From: Thiotrichaceae bacterium
Lineage (GTDB): Bacteria > Pseudomonadota > Gammaproteobacteria > SZUA-140
Reading direction: 5' to 3'
NCBI GenBank assembly: GCA_002401765.2
Contig: NVTY02000061.1
Span: 62,001 to 126,000 of the forward strand
DNA length: 64,000 bases
Position numbers and translations under genes: made by a program. The notes under the pieces were generated by a model. It was not told the DNA's origin. It did not search any database and saw nothing but the letters and a program-made list of their open reading frames with translations. Position 1 is the stretch's first letter; each line of letters begins with the position of its first letter. This document shows positions 45,215 through 56,026 of this stretch, piece by piece.

Positions 45215-45420
45215 CCAAAGCCTAGCGTAAGACCATAAAATGGTGCAATGGACGGTGTAAACAGGGCTTGATTCATGTAGACTTTTTTGAAAGTGGTTTG
45301 CATGTGATGGTTATCATCATACCGCATCAGGCAAACTGAAAGGAACTAAACGGGGAAATGGAAGCCAAAACCTCGGCTTACCGGAAATCACCCCTAAGAT
45401 AAACAATAGCAGGAGTATTC

Positions 45421-46917
45421 ATGGACTTTAAAATCATCAACAGTATCATTGGAAAGCAGCGTTCAGCATGCCTCGTCGTTGGCGTTCATGAAGCTGGCAA
45501 ACTCAGCGCCTCTGCAAAACACCTCGACAAAACCAGCCGTAGTCACATCAGTAAAATTCTGAAAAAAGGAGATATCAAAGGTAAAGCAGGTGAAACCCTG
45601 CTGTTCCATACGATTCCGAATAGTGATGCTGATCGGGTATTGCTAGTGGGATGCGGCAAAGAAGAGGAACTCAACGACCAGCAATTCCGCAAGATTGCCG
45701 CTGCCGCGACCGATACACTCGATAAGGCTGGCGTCAAAGAGGCGGTCAATTACCTCGCTGAGTTGCAAGTAAAAGGGCGTGATCTAGCATGGAAGATTCG
45801 CCAGCTGAGCGAAGCAACTTGTGACGCCCTCTATCGTTTTGAAGAGATGAAGAGCAAAGCGAATCAGCGTCCGCCTGCTAGCCTTAAAAAGGTCAGTTTT
45901 CACATTCCGGCTACCGCTAATCGCGCCAATTGCCGCGAGGCTGCCAAAATAGGACTGGCCATCGCCAACGGCATGACCATCGCCAAAGACCTAGGCAACC
46001 TGCCCGGTAACATCTGCACCCCAACCTACCTGGCCAACAAGGCAAAGGCGATTGGCAAAGGGAATAGCAAACTCAAGATCACCGTGCTGGATGAAAAACA
46101 GATGACGGCGCTAAAAATGGGCTCCTTTCTCTCCGTCACTCGCGGCAGCCGTGAACCTGCAAAACTGATCACCCTTGATTACAAGGGTGGCAAAAAAAAC
46201 GAGAAACCAATCGTACTTGTTGGCAAGGGGGTTACCTTTGATTCTGGCGGTATCTCAATCAAACCCTCACCGGCAATGGATGAGATGAAATACGATATGT
46301 GTGGTGCCGCCAGTGTACTGGGTGTGATTGCCACCATCAGTGAACTAAATTTGCCTATCAATGTTGTCGGTGTTGTTCCTGCCTGTGAAAACATGCCCAA
46401 TGGTGATGCCACCAAACCGGGCGATGTGGTCACCAGCATGTCTGGACAGACCATTGAGGTGCTAAACACCGATGCCGAGGGGCGACTGATCCTGTGTGAC
46501 GCCCTCACCTATAGCGGGCGTTTCAAGCCTGAAGTGGTGATCGATATTGCGACCCTGACTGGTGCCTGTGTGATGGCGCTTGGTAGCCATGCCACTGGCA
46601 TATTGGGTAATGATGACGAACTGATTGATGAGCTACTGACGGCGGGTAAAAACAGCAATGATCGTGGCTGGCAGCTCCCCCTATGGGAAGAGTATGATGC
46701 GCAGTTGAAGAGTAACTTTGCTGACATGGCCAACATCGGTGGACGCGAAGGCGGCACCATTACCGCCGCCTGCTTCCTGGCGCGCTTCACCCAGGATTAC
46801 ACCTGGGCACATTTGGATATCGCCGGTACTGCGTGGCATTCCGGTGCTAAAAAAGGAGGTACTGGTCGTCCCGTGCCGCTATTAACCCAGTATATTCTGG
46901 ACAGATGCGGTCAATAA
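45421..46917 (+). CDS. pepA: leucyl aminopeptidase
   Basis: 498 aa, an M17 family dizinc aminopeptidase. VGKGVTFDSGGISIKPSPAM and DEMKYDMCGAASVLG carry metal-binding Lys and Asp; NTDAEGRLILCDALTYS carries Asp-Glu and the catalytic Arg. The less conserved N-terminal domain (1-165) is present. AGGAG stands eight bases before the ATG. In E. coli the protein also acts in Xer recombination and carAB control. holC follows after nine bases. Confidence 0.96.
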   Translation: MDFKIINSIIGKQRSACLVVGVHEAGKLSASAKHLDKTSRSHISKILKKGDIKGKAGETLLFHTIPNSDADRVLLVGCGKEEELNDQQFRKIAAAATDTLDKAGVKEAVNYLAELQVKGRDLAWKIRQLSEATCDALYRFEEMKSKANQRPPASLKKVSFHIPATANRANCREAAKIGLAIANGMTIAKDLGNLPGNICTPTYLANKAKAIGKGNSKLKITVLDEKQMTALKMGSFLSVTRGSREPAKLITLDYKGGKKNEKPIVLVGKGVTFDSGGISIKPSPAMDEMKYDMCGAASVLGVIATISELNLPINVVGVVPACENMPNGDATKPGDVVTSMSGQTIEVLNTDAEGRLILCDALTYSGRFKPEVVIDIATLTGACVMALGSHATGILGNDDELIDELLTAGKNSNDRGWQLPLWEEYDAQLKSNFADMANIGGREGGTITAACFLARFTQDYTWAHLDIAGTAWHSGAKKGGTGRPVPLLTQYILDRCGQ

Positions 46918-46926
46918 TCGAACAAA

Positions 46927-47379
46927 ATGACCCGCGTTGATTTTTACATCCTGCCGGATGCCACTGCCGACGGACGCGAACGTTTCGCGTGCCGTCTGGC
47001 AGAAAAAATTTATAAAATGGGGCATACGCTCTATCTGCATACCGACTCTCCTGAGCAGGCTCAGCAGCTCGATGAGCTGTTATGGGGCTATAAAGATAGT
47101 AGTTTTCTGCCTCACTCGATTGAAGGCGACGATCAAAATCAAAGCCCTCAAAATAAAGCGCCCAAAATACTCATCAGCCATCACCACGAAACCCCGACCA
47201 AGCCGCATAGTCATAGCGATGTCCTGATCAACCTGGCACCGACTGTGCCCGGGTTTTTTAGTCGCTTTAAACGCGTCGCAGAACTCATCAATCAAGCTGA
47301 AGATCTTAAGGTGGCTGGACGCGAACGTTTCAAGTTCTACCGCGATCGTGGCTACCAGCCTGAAACACATAAGATCTAA
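46927..47379 (+). CDS. holC: DNA polymerase III chi subunit
   Basis: 150 aa. Chi links the clamp loader, through psi, to single-strand binding protein. The start TRVDFYILPDATADGRERFA, then CRLAEKIYKMGHTLYLHTDS, and the C-terminal KFYRDRGYQPETHKI are conserved. The gene order pepA-holC-valS is a gammaproteobacterial hallmark, interrupted here only by a small gene. Confidence 0.94.
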   Translation: MTRVDFYILPDATADGRERFACRLAEKIYKMGHTLYLHTDSPEQAQQLDELLWGYKDSSFLPHSIEGDDQNQSPQNKAPKILISHHHETPTKPHSHSDVLINLAPTVPGFFSRFKRVAELINQAEDLKVAGRERFKFYRDRGYQPETHKI

Positions 47380-47390
47380 GGAGCCACACC

Positions 47391-47660
47391 ATGCAGGACA
47401 ATGAATCAAAGCAGGTGAACATCCCTGTGCTAAGAGATGTGGTGGTACCTGTCACGACTAGTAACACTCGCGAAACAAGCACGACCCCACCTGTGGCGCC
47501 ATCACTGCTCACCTCTACGTTGCAAGAGGAGATCAACATCATCATCAATCAGGCGCGCGTTGACTTTGAAGCGACGATGGCCCAGTTGCAAGATGAGATA
47601 CAGCAGCGTGTTGAGCGTGAACTAAATGATCTACACGTCCAGTTAACCTCTGACAAATAG
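47391..47660 (+). CDS. small acidic protein between holC and valS
   Basis: 89 aa; GGAGCC precedes the ATG. The N-terminal half is Thr/Pro/Val-rich and probably disordered; the C-terminal half (LQEEINIIINQARVDFEATM, then AQLQDEIQQRVERELNDL) is a likely coiled coil. Similar short proteins occur after holC in other lineages (DUF2486-like), but I cannot assign a function. It follows holC by 11 bases. Confidence 0.7.
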   Translation: MQDNESKQVNIPVLRDVVVPVTTSNTRETSTTPPVAPSLLTSTLQEEINIIINQARVDFEATMAQLQDEIQQRVERELNDLHVQLTSDK

Positions 47661-47820
47661 CCCGCTTTACCGCTGTGCAGCGCGCCTCCCGGCTGCTTAA
47701 AGGCCGATCTTGATTCCCGGTTAATCCTCGGATGCGCTACAATGGCGCAACTTAATATCGCATTCAGATGCAATAATTAAGCGCCAGACGAAAATTCAGC
47801 TTCACAATAGATGGAACACC

Positions 47821-50640
47821 ATGGAAAAGACCTACACCCCGCGCGCGATTGAACAGCATTGGTATGAAACCTGGGAAAAAGGCGGCCATTTCGCCCCGTC
47901 AGGCAGTGGTGAAAATCCCTACTGCATCATGATTCCACCGCCTAATGTGACCGGTAGCCTGCACATGGGCCACGGCTTTAATAACACGGTGATGGATCTA
48001 CTCACCCGCTACCACCGCATGAAGGGGCAAGACACCCTGTGGCAACCCGGCACTGATCACGCTGGCATCGCGACACAGATGGTGGTTGAACGCCAACTGG
48101 CGGCTGATGGAAAAACCCGCCGTGATCTAGGCCGCGAAAAATTTATCGGTAAGGTATGGGACTGGAAGGCAGAATCCGGTGATGCAATCACCAAACAACT
48201 GCGTCGCCTTGGCTCATCGCTGGATTGGGAAAACGAACGCTTCACCATGGATGACGGCCTTTCAGACGCAGTCAAAGAGGTCTTCGTTAAACTGCATGAA
48301 GAAGGGTTGATTTATCGCGGCAAACGTCTGGTTAACTGGGATCCAGCACTGCACACCGCTGTTTCTGACCTCGAAGTCCTCTCTGAAGAAGAGCATGGCC
48401 ACATGTGGCATATGCGTTATCCACTCGCCGATGGTAGCGGCCATCTGATTGTTGCCACCACCCGACCGGAAACCATGCTGGGTGATGCCGCTGTGGCGGT
48501 ACATCCTGGTGATGAACGTTATACCCATCTCATTGGCCAGCAGGTCAAACTACCCTTCACCGATCGCCTGATTCCGATTATTGCAGATGGCTATGTCGAC
48601 CCTGAGTTTGGCACCGGTTGTGTGAAGATCACTCCAGCGCATGATTTTAACGATTACGGCGTATGGAATGGACACCGAGATGAGTCTGCGATGACAGCAC
48701 TGCCTAACGGCGGGCTCATCAACATCTTTACCAGCGATGCCGCCATCATTGGCGCCGATGATGAACACAGCGATATTATTCCTGCTGAATTCTACGGTCT
48801 GGATCGATACGATGCACGCAAATTGGTGATTGAAAAGCTTGATGCCAACGGTCTACTCGAGAGCATTAAAGAGCATAAATTGATGGTGCCACGTGGTGAT
48901 CGCTCGGGAGCGGTCATCGAACCATTTCTGACTGATCAGTGGTATGTCAAAGTAGCGTCGCTAGCAGAGCCTGCGATCAAAGCAGTTAAAGATGGCGACA
49001 TTAAATTTGTGCCCGACAACTGGAAAAATACCTACTATGAATGGATGAACAACATCGAAGACTGGTGCATCTCGCGTCAGATTTGGTGGGGCCATCGCAT
49101 CCCAGCATGGTATGACCAACAGGATAATATCTACGTCGGTCGTTCTGAAGAAGAGGTGCGCAGCAAACACAACCTCAACGCTGATGTTGCGCTGCGTCAG
49201 GATGAAGATGTACTCGATACCTGGTTTAGCTCCGCCCTTTGGCCCTTCTCTACCCTGGGCTGGCCGGAAGATACCGAGCGGCTGAAAAACTTCTACCCAA
49301 CACAGGTGTTGGTGACCGGTTTTGACATCATATTTTTTTGGGTCGCACGCATGATCATGATGGGGATGAAGTTCATGGATGGCCAGGTGCCATTTAAAGA
49401 GATCTACATCCACGGTCTGGTGCGTGATTCTTTTGGCCAGAAGATGTCTAAATCAAAGGGGAACGTACTTGATCCGATTGATCTGATTGATGGCATTGAA
49501 CTCGAAGCACTGGTCAGCAAACGTATCAGCGGCATGATGCAACCACAACTGGCTAAAAAAATTGAAAAGCAGACTCGTAAAGAGTTCCCCGATGGTATTC
49601 CCGCCTTTGGTACCGATGCGCTGCGTTTTACCTTTGCCGCACTTGCCTCGACCGGGCGTGATATCAAGTTTGATCTTAACCGTATCGAAGGCTATCGCAA
49701 CTTCTGTAACAAACTATGGAATGCAGCACGTTATGTGTTGATGAATACAGAAGAGAAAGAGATTGGCTTGGGCGAAGCAGTTGAATTGAGCCTGCCAGAT
49801 CGTTGGATCACATCACGCCTGCAAACTGTTGCCGCACAAGTACAGAACTCGATTGAGAACTATCGATTCGATCACGCTGCGCAGACCATCTATGAGTTTA
49901 CCTGGAACGAATACTGTGACTGGTACCTGGAGCTTTCCAAGCCAATCCTCTATTCAGACCAGAGTTCTGCGGCAGCGCTGCGCGGCACCCGGCAGACATT
50001 ATTAAACGTACTAGAAGGAATTCTACGTCTAGCACATCCAGTGATCCCTTTCATCACCGAAGAGATCTGGCAGCGCGTTGCACCGCTTGCGGGCATCGAT
50101 GGCCCAACAATTATGCTGCAACCTTATCCGGAATCAGATGAAAGCAAGATTGATCAACAGGCCACAGATGATATCGAATGGGTAATGGCGTGCATTTTGG
50201 GCGTACGTAAGATTCGCAGTGGGATGAACATCCCGCCAAGCAAGCCACTACCGATACTATTACAAAATTGCAGTAGTGACGACACCACAAAACTTGAAAA
50301 CAATCGAGCTTTCCTCATAACGCTGGCGAAATTGGAATCGGTGACGATACTCTCTGAAGATGATGAAGTGCCAGAATCAGCCACCGCACTAGTGGGTGAA
50401 ATGAAACTGCTGATTCCGATGGCTGGCCTAATCGACAAAGAAGCTGAACTTGCCCGCTTAACAAAAGAGATCGGCAAGTTAGAAAAAGAGTTGGCGCGCG
50501 TCAGTGGCAAACTGGCTAACCCCAACTATGTTGAGAAGGCGCCGACTGCTGTGGTTGAAAAAGAGAAAGTAAAACTGACAGAAATACAGTCATCGCTGGA
50601 GAAGTTGAAAGAACAACTGGTACGGATAGAAGCAATGTAA
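47821..50640 (+). CDS. valS: valyl-tRNA synthetase
   Basis: 939 aa, a class I synthetase. The HIGH motif is in [20 protein letters not shown], the editing (CP1) domain covers about 200-400, and the KMSKS motif is [18 protein letters not shown] zinc-free tRNA-binding region and a C-terminal coiled coil (about 875-939, [20 protein letters not shown]) finish it. A possible DnaA-independent promoter region of 160 bases precedes it. Nothing unusual. Confidence 0.97.
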   Translation: MEKTYTPRAIEQHWYETWEKGGHFAPSGSGENPYCIMIPPPNVTGSLHMGHGFNNTVMDLLTRYHRMKGQDTLWQPGTDHAGIATQMVVERQLAADGKTRRDLGREKFIGKVWDWKAESGDAITKQLRRLGSSLDWENERFTMDDGLSDAVKEVFVKLHEEGLIYRGKRLVNWDPALHTAVSDLEVLSEEEHGHMWHMRYPLADGSGHLIVATTRPETMLGDAAVAVHPGDERYTHLIGQQVKLPFTDRLIPIIADGYVDPEFGTGCVKITPAHDFNDYGVWNGHRDESAMTALPNGGLINIFTSDAAIIGADDEHSDIIPAEFYGLDRYDARKLVIEKLDANGLLESIKEHKLMVPRGDRSGAVIEPFLTDQWYVKVASLAEPAIKAVKDGDIKFVPDNWKNTYYEWMNNIEDWCISRQIWWGHRIPAWYDQQDNIYVGRSEEEVRSKHNLNADVALRQDEDVLDTWFSSALWPFSTLGWPEDTERLKNFYPTQVLVTGFDIIFFWVARMIMMGMKFMDGQVPFKEIYIHGLVRDSFGQKMSKSKGNVLDPIDLIDGIELEALVSKRISGMMQPQLAKKIEKQTRKEFPDGIPAFGTDALRFTFAALASTGRDIKFDLNRIEGYRNFCNKLWNAARYVLMNTEEKEIGLGEAVELSLPDRWITSRLQTVAAQVQNSIENYRFDHAAQTIYEFTWNEYCDWYLELSKPILYSDQSSAAALRGTRQTLLNVLEGILRLAHPVIPFITEEIWQRVAPLAGIDGPTIMLQPYPESDESKIDQQATDDIEWVMACILGVRKIRSGMNIPPSKPLPILLQNCSSDDTTKLENNRAFLITLAKLESVTILSEDDEVPESATALVGEMKLLIPMAGLIDKEAELARLTKEIGKLEKELARVSGKLANPNYVEKAPTAVVEKEKVKLTEIQSSLEKLKEQLVRIEAM

Positions 50641-50661
50641 CCAACCCGCAAGGAACTTAAG

Positions 50662-51063
50662 ATGAAAAGAGTACTCACATTATTAGCACTGTTTATTGCC
50701 ACCATTGGGCCATTTCAATTGGCTAACGCCAACACCGGTGAAGTCGCTCGTGCACAATTTACATCAGCGATTGAAGCGCGAGAGCCGGTCGATGAAGTGA
50801 GCATTCTGAGCAATAATGTCAACAAGGTCTACTTTTTTAGTGACCTGCGCAACCTACAAGGTCAAAGAGTCACTCATCGCTGGCTGCTTGCAGGTCAAGT
50901 GATGGCAGAGCTTAGCTTTGATGTGGGTGGGCCACGCTGGCGTGTTAACTCTAGCAAGGCCTTACAACCGGGTTGGGTCGGCAACTGGACAGTAGCCGTA
51001 GTCGATGGCACTGGCACGGTCATTTCTGAATACACTTTTAAATACATTGAGGCCAATCAGTAA
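50662..51063 (+). CDS. exported DUF2914 protein
   Basis: 133 aa. The signal peptide MKRVLTLLALFIATIGPFQL is followed by cleavage near ANANTG. The mature part fits the DUF2914 fold: KVYFFSDLRNLQGQRVTHRW, then GGPRWRVNSSKALQPGWVGN and WTVAVVDGTG. The family is periplasmic with no known activity. AAGGAA precedes the ATG, 21 bases after valS. Confidence 0.85.
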   Translation: MKRVLTLLALFIATIGPFQLANANTGEVARAQFTSAIEAREPVDEVSILSNNVNKVYFFSDLRNLQGQRVTHRWLLAGQVMAELSFDVGGPRWRVNSSKALQPGWVGNWTVAVVDGTGTVISEYTFKYIEANQ

Positions 51064-51072
51064 GGCATCGTT

Positions 51073-51118
51073 GATAAGAAGTAACGCTTGCTAAGTCACC
51101 CCGGCGTTACCTCTTATC
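51073..51118. terminator. hairpin between convergent DUF2914 and putA genes
   Basis: GATAAGAAGTAACGC and GCGTTACCTCTTATC pair at 14 of 15 positions around a 16-base loop. It lies between convergent genes, ten bases after the DUF2914 stop. No T-run is present, so it may end or protect transcripts from both sides. Confidence 0.55.
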
Positions 51119-51237
51119 AGTAGCACACCGACCTTCTCCAGCGAAAAATAGCAAGGCCACAGCGTAAAGCAGAGTATACGACCGCACTTATCGAACTGAA
51201 CGGCCCTCATCTGGATTACTGGTGTTGGCATCTATTT

Positions 51238-54200
51238 TTATTCTTCACCTAATGAGAGCAACGTGGCATTGCCGCCAATAGCCGAAGTATTGACGGTTAA
51301 GCTACGCTCGGTCGCAAAGCGCTGTAGGTAATACGGGCCTCCTGCCTTAGGGCCAGTACCGGATAGGCCCTCTCCGCCAAAGGGCTGCACCCCAACCGTC
51401 GCCCCGATCATATTGCGGTTGATGTAGAGATTGCCCACTCGCACCTGCTGCTGAATATAACGAGCAGTTGCTTCAATACGACTATGAACGCCGAGCGTTA
51501 GACCATATTGCGTTGCATTGATCGACTTAATCACCTCATTAAGACCATTCGCAGAAAAGCGTACTACATGCAGGATCGGGCCAAATACCTCGCGTTCAAG
51601 CACTTCAATACCTGAAATCTCAAACAGATGCGGCGGGAAATAATTACCATCTTTAAGCGTCTCAGGCAGTAAGCATTGGTAAAGCAGTCTCCCCATACCG
51701 CTCATTTGGTCGGCATGCGCTTGAAGCGTTTCGCACGACGTGCGATCGATCACCGGGCCTATATCCGTCGACAATAACAATGGGTCCCCCATCACTAACT
51801 CAGCCATCGCGCCACATAACTGTTCAATGATTTGATCAGCCACATCATCCTGTAAAAAAAGCACGCGAAGCGCTGAGCAGCGTTGCCCGGCACTATTGAA
51901 TGCGGATTGAATCACATCCATCACTACCTGTTCGGGTAAAGCGGAGCTGTCCACAATCATACAATTTTGCCCGCCTGTCTCGGCAATCAACGGTACAATG
52001 GCCCCGTCTCGATTGGCTAGCGCACGATTGATCGTCTGCGCGGTTTCAGTGGAGCCAGTAAAGGCGATACCCGAGGTGCGCTTATCATTAACCAGTTGCA
52101 TGCCAATCGTGCGCCCACTGCCGATGACGAGATGTAACACCTCATTGGGTATACCCGCCTGATGTAACAACTGCACCGCACGAGCGGCAATCAAAGGTGT
52201 TTGAGCGGCAGGTTTAGCAATGACGCTATTGCCTGCGGCAAGTGCCGCACTCACCTGACCAACAAAAATCGCCAGTGGAAAATTCCATGGACTAATACAG
52301 ACAAAGACCCCGCGGCCATGCAGCGATATTGTATTATGTTCGCCGGTGGGGCCTCGCATCAACTTAGGGTCAGCGAACGCCTCTCGTAACATTGCGGCGT
52401 AGTAACGACAGAAATCAACGGCCTCACGCACCTCACCGAGACTATCCACAACCGTCTTACCCGCCTCCCGTACACAGAGTGCAATCAGCTCTGCGCGGTT
52501 TTCTTCCAGTAACTGTGCCGCGTTATCCAAGATGGTGGCTCGCGCTATGGCTGACGTTGCCGACCATGAAAGTGCCGCATCCGTCGCACTAGCGAGTGCC
52601 TCAGCAGTAATGACATCATCAGCATTAAATGCAATACCGCAGGCATGATGATGGTTGGCCGGTGAAAAAATGACTTGCCGTTGACGTGACTCAATCATCT
52701 CTTTACCGTTAATGATGGCTGCTGCTTGCCAGCGCTCAAGATCATTAACGTGGCCATCGGCTGTGATAAATGCACTTAACTCCGTCGTAAGAGTGTTAAT
52801 AATGGTGTCACTATAGAGATTAAGCCCGCTTGAATTACTGCGAATCTCACCATAAATATTTATCGGCAGTGGAATATGAGGGTGAGGTTTTTGATCGCTC
52901 GCATCGAGCTCAAGCATGGGATCACTGACAATCTCTTCAATGGCGACGTGCTGGTCGGTAATGCGATTGACAAATGAAGTGTTGGCACCATTTTCTAATA
53001 AACGCCGTACCAAGTATGGCAACAGCGATTGATAACTGCCAACGGGTGCATAGACACGACAAGGTGAGCAGTTTTTGTTGGTCACCTGACGATAAAGCGC
53101 CTCACCCATTCCATGTAGACGCTGGAATTCGAACGGTTTATCACCTGCGAACGCTATAATAGAAGCAACAGTATGTGCATTATGGGTGGCGAACTGGGGG
53201 TAAAATGCATCTTCTGCTGCCAGTAATTTTTGAGCGCAGGCTAGATAAGCAACATCACTAGCAACCTTACGAGTATATACCGGATAACCTTCAAGGCCGC
53301 GTTCTTGAGCGCGTTTGATTTCCGTGTCCCAATAAGCCCCCTTCACCAATCTGAGCGGAATCTTTCGCCCGATCTCATTACTTAATGCCTGCAACCAGTC
53401 AATCACCATTGGCGCTCGTTTCTGATACGCTTGGATGGCCAGCCCCAATCCATCCCAACCCGCCAGTGATGAGTCACGATAGACCGCCTCAAAGAGATCA
53501 AGTGAAAGCATTAAGCGCTCCGCCTCCTCGGCATCAATGGTCAGTGTGATACCCGCGGTACAAGCCTGTTGTGTCAGGCTCAATAATTTAGGCGCTAGTT
53601 CTTTTAGTACTTGAGTGCGTTGGAAATAATCATAGCGCGGGTGCAGTGCGGAGAGTTTTATCGAGATACCAGGACGCTCATACAATGATTGATCACTCGC
53701 CACATCATGGGCAATCATGCTGATTGCATGCCGATAGGCATCAAAGTAACGGTCGGCATCAGCGCGTGTTAACGCCGCCTCACCCAGCATGTCATATGAA
53801 TAACGATACTCGACATTACCTGCCTCACGACTACGAGCTAATGCTGCATCGATGGTCGCACCCATCACAAACTGCTGCCCCATAATGCGCATCGCCTGGC
53901 GGATCGCGAGGCGAATAAGTGACTCACCACTTTTGCTAACCAGCCGTTGTAGAAAATGACTGCCATCAGAAAGGGTGGCATTTTCAAGGCCAACCATGCG
54001 TCCTGTTAACATTAAGCCCCAAGTAGAGGCATTAACAAACATCGATGAACTACGCCACAAGTGGCTGCCCCAGTCGGCATTGCCGAGCTTGTCTTGAATA
54101 AGGCGGTCGGCGGTTTCATCGTCGGGAATACGTAGCAGTGCTTCAGCAAGGCACATCAGCACCACGCCTTCCTGGGATGACAGGTCATACTCTTGCATAA

Positions 54201-54408
54201 AGGCATCAATGTTACCTTGCGCTTGTGCCTTTTCGCGCACCCCAATGACAAGTTCACGCGCGAGTGCATCGATATGCTGTCGCGTGCTGTCATCGAGTTG
54301 TATTTGATTTAGCAGTTGCTGAACAGCGAGGGTTTCATCGGCAAGCCAGGCATCATCAATGGCGCAACGTAGCGGGTTTTTATTGCTTGCTAGTGGTTCA
54401 GAAATCAT
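51238..54408 (-). CDS. putA: bifunctional proline dehydrogenase / pyrroline-5-carboxylate dehydrogenase
   Basis: 1056 aa. It oxidises proline to glutamate in two steps with substrate channelling. The proline dehydrogenase barrel spans about 130-430 (ISIKLSALHPRYDYFQR, LTIDAEEAERLMLSLDLFE, VKGAYWDTEIKRAQERG). The aldehyde dehydrogenase domain covers about 540-1020 with ISPWNFPLAIFVGQVSAALA, ETGGQNCMIVDSSALPEQV and catalytic Cys in SAGQRCSALRVLF. There is no N-terminal ribbon-helix-helix domain, so unlike the E. coli protein it should not repress its own gene. Confidence 0.96.
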   Translation of the reverse strand: MISEPLASNKNPLRCAIDDAWLADETLAVQQLLNQIQLDDSTRQHIDALARELVIGVREKAQAQGNIDAFMQEYDLSSQEGVVLMCLAEALLRIPDDETADRLIQDKLGNADWGSHLWRSSSMFVNASTWGLMLTGRMVGLENATLSDGSHFLQRLVSKSGESLIRLAIRQAMRIMGQQFVMGATIDAALARSREAGNVEYRYSYDMLGEAALTRADADRYFDAYRHAISMIAHDVASDQSLYERPGISIKLSALHPRYDYFQRTQVLKELAPKLLSLTQQACTAGITLTIDAEEAERLMLSLDLFEAVYRDSSLAGWDGLGLAIQAYQKRAPMVIDWLQALSNEIGRKIPLRLVKGAYWDTEIKRAQERGLEGYPVYTRKVASDVAYLACAQKLLAAEDAFYPQFATHNAHTVASIIAFAGDKPFEFQRLHGMGEALYRQVTNKNCSPCRVYAPVGSYQSLLPYLVRRLLENGANTSFVNRITDQHVAIEEIVSDPMLELDASDQKPHPHIPLPINIYGEIRSNSSGLNLYSDTIINTLTTELSAFITADGHVNDLERWQAAAIINGKEMIESRQRQVIFSPANHHHACGIAFNADDVITAEALASATDAALSWSATSAIARATILDNAAQLLEENRAELIALCVREAGKTVVDSLGEVREAVDFCRYYAAMLREAFADPKLMRGPTGEHNTISLHGRGVFVCISPWNFPLAIFVGQVSAALAAGNSVIAKPAAQTPLIAARAVQLLHQAGIPNEVLHLVIGSGRTIGMQLVNDKRTSGIAFTGSTETAQTINRALANRDGAIVPLIAETGGQNCMIVDSSALPEQVVMDVIQSAFNSAGQRCSALRVLFLQDDVADQIIEQLCGAMAELVMGDPLLLSTDIGPVIDRTSCETLQAHADQMSGMGRLLYQCLLPETLKDGNYFPPHLFEISGIEVLEREVFGPILHVVRFSANGLNEVIKSINATQYGLTLGVHSRIEATARYIQQQVRVGNLYINRNMIGATVGVQPFGGEGLSGTGPKAGGPYYLQRFATERSLTVNTSAIGGNATLLSLGEE

Positions 54409-54490
54409 CCTAACGGGAGCCTTTTTAGCCTAAATTAGATACCAATTGTACTCCCTATTTTTGCATGATGAGCAGATAGCATCAGCTCAA

Positions 54491-54868
54491 TTATTGCGCC
54501 TCATCTAGATCTAGTTTTTCTCTGGCCGCTTTAATCGCTCGATTGACACGCTCTTGTTTATCGACAAAATAGAGGTAATAACCGCAAAGGCCAGGGAATA
54601 GCACTATAAATAAGACAGCGCTCACCTTGCGACTCAGTGATGCCCACTGCCACACAAAGATAAGCCGTTGGAGCGCAAAAACCCACATCACCAAGCCACA
54701 CAGGCCCAGGCCGATCCAAAGAGGTGTTTGTGAAAAGGAGATAAATGCATCACTCAACACCCCATCTTTACGCAGCTCAGGTAGCAAAACTGAAGCGACG
54801 ATCAACAGTAGGATGAAAATAGTCACGCCCCAATAAGCACTGGCGTATATTTTTTTACTTAGATCCAT
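54491..54868 (-). CDS. hypothetical membrane protein
   Basis: 125 aa with three hydrophobic segments (about 12-30, 50-70 and 83-102) and a charged C-terminal helix (KQERVNRAIKAAREKLDLDE). No family is recognised. It is upstream of putA in the same direction, about 80 bases apart. Confidence 0.65.
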   Translation of the reverse strand: MDLSKKIYASAYWGVTIFILLLIVASVLLPELRKDGVLSDAFISFSQTPLWIGLGLCGLVMWVFALQRLIFVWQWASLSRKVSAVLFIVLFPGLCGYYLYFVDKQERVNRAIKAAREKLDLDEAQ

Positions 54869-55287
54869 GCATATGACTCATCATTACTCAAAGCAACATT
54901 ATATCGTTGTTTCTCTTGTTTGCGACACAATAGTCAAGAGCATGTAATGACTCAGCAAGTAGTCAAAATTAACAGTGACTGCTCAGATCGCCAATGAAAT
55001 TGGCCAGTTTCTTTATGCCCCTGGGTGCAAGGCGAAAAATGTGAGTTTATGGGTATCCCGCGCCAATACCCTAAAGGGCACCTGGTCTTAGGGACACGTG
55101 TAAATGATCATTTTTTCCAAGTGCCCCTTGAGGATAAACGCTGAGCGGGTGGATTTCATGGCTTAGTTGAGTCGTTACAAGAGAATTACTTACAGGATCT
55201 TGTACGATTGTGCTGTTGTCCTTTGGCTGCGTTAAAAGCGGACTCAAGCGGTCCTTGATAGCGCTAAACACCGCGCATTCCGTCTGA
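54869..55287. other. intergenic stretch without a convincing gene
   Basis: 419 bases. GGGCAC (55076-55081) and GTGCCC (55122-55127) flank a REP-like AGGGACACGTG, but the full palindrome of the island repeats is not present. A 66-codon leftward frame (55071-55271) has no ribosome site and no recognisable composition, and is not called. Confidence 0.5.
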
Positions 55288-55845
55288 TCAAAAGAGCTCT
55301 ACATCAGAGCCTTTTTCTTCGGTCTCTAGTTTAATCGCTTCTTTTAATACCTCCTCGACTGATTGGCCGGCAAGGATGGCATCGAACATTTTTTGGTCAG
55401 AATCAAGCGTGTATTTGGATTTGATCATTTTTTGTAATGCACTCCATTCGTAAGGACTATAAACACGACCTGAGTCAGAAACGATCGCGGATAGCGATTT
55501 TAGGATAACGGAGATATGGCTAAGACGCTGGGTAAACTTGTCATAAAACTGAAACGCGATAATCGCTGATTGAACCTTTTCATCAACGGCCTGGCAGTTG
55601 CTTAGAATGATGTCACGCGTGGAACCCTCCGGTAGGTCCTGCGCGGCCATATTAATGACCTGCGCATTGCCAACCATAGAGGTGAACCACTCGGTTAGGG
55701 TATCAACAGAGTCATTGCCATCTTTCATCGCATATTCAATACGGGCAACGGCGAGTGTTAACATGGCAACAGTTTCACGAATCTGGCTCCAGTCGAGATC
55801 TGGGGCATGAGATGTCGAGAGTGTGGTCTCTGATTCTTCCGTCAT
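55288..55845 (-). CDS. hypothetical helical protein
   Basis: 185 aa from the ATG at 55845 with AAGGAAC upstream. It is soluble, almost entirely alpha-helical and acidic. AFQFYDKFTQRLSHISVILK followed by SLSAIVSDSG is the best conserved-looking patch and recalls helical-bundle proteins of chemotaxis or signalling type, but I cannot place it. The C-terminus EEKGSDVELF is acidic. It is downstream of oxyR in the same direction, about 180 bases apart. Confidence 0.65.
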   Translation of the reverse strand: MTEESETTLSTSHAPDLDWSQIRETVAMLTLAVARIEYAMKDGNDSVDTLTEWFTSMVGNAQVINMAAQDLPEGSTRDIILSNCQAVDEKVQSAIIAFQFYDKFTQRLSHISVILKSLSAIVSDSGRVYSPYEWSALQKMIKSKYTLDSDQKMFDAILAGQSVEEVLKEAIKLETEEKGSDVELF

Positions 55846-56026
55846 GGGAGTTCCTTTTCCGCAATTGAAGTAGTGTCTTATCCATGCTATCGGCACTAGC
55901 TTATAACCCATAAGAAGTATGAGGCGGTACGGTCATCACTATGAGTGCCATGGCAGAACGAAATTGAGCAGCAAAGTGACCGCTATCTCACTGGGCCTAA
56001 TCTGGATTGAGTTAAGCAAGAAAAGA

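Noticed and set aside
55071..55271. 66-codon leftward frame between two unknown genes
   Set aside because: No Shine-Dalgarno and an unremarkable composition; likely random.
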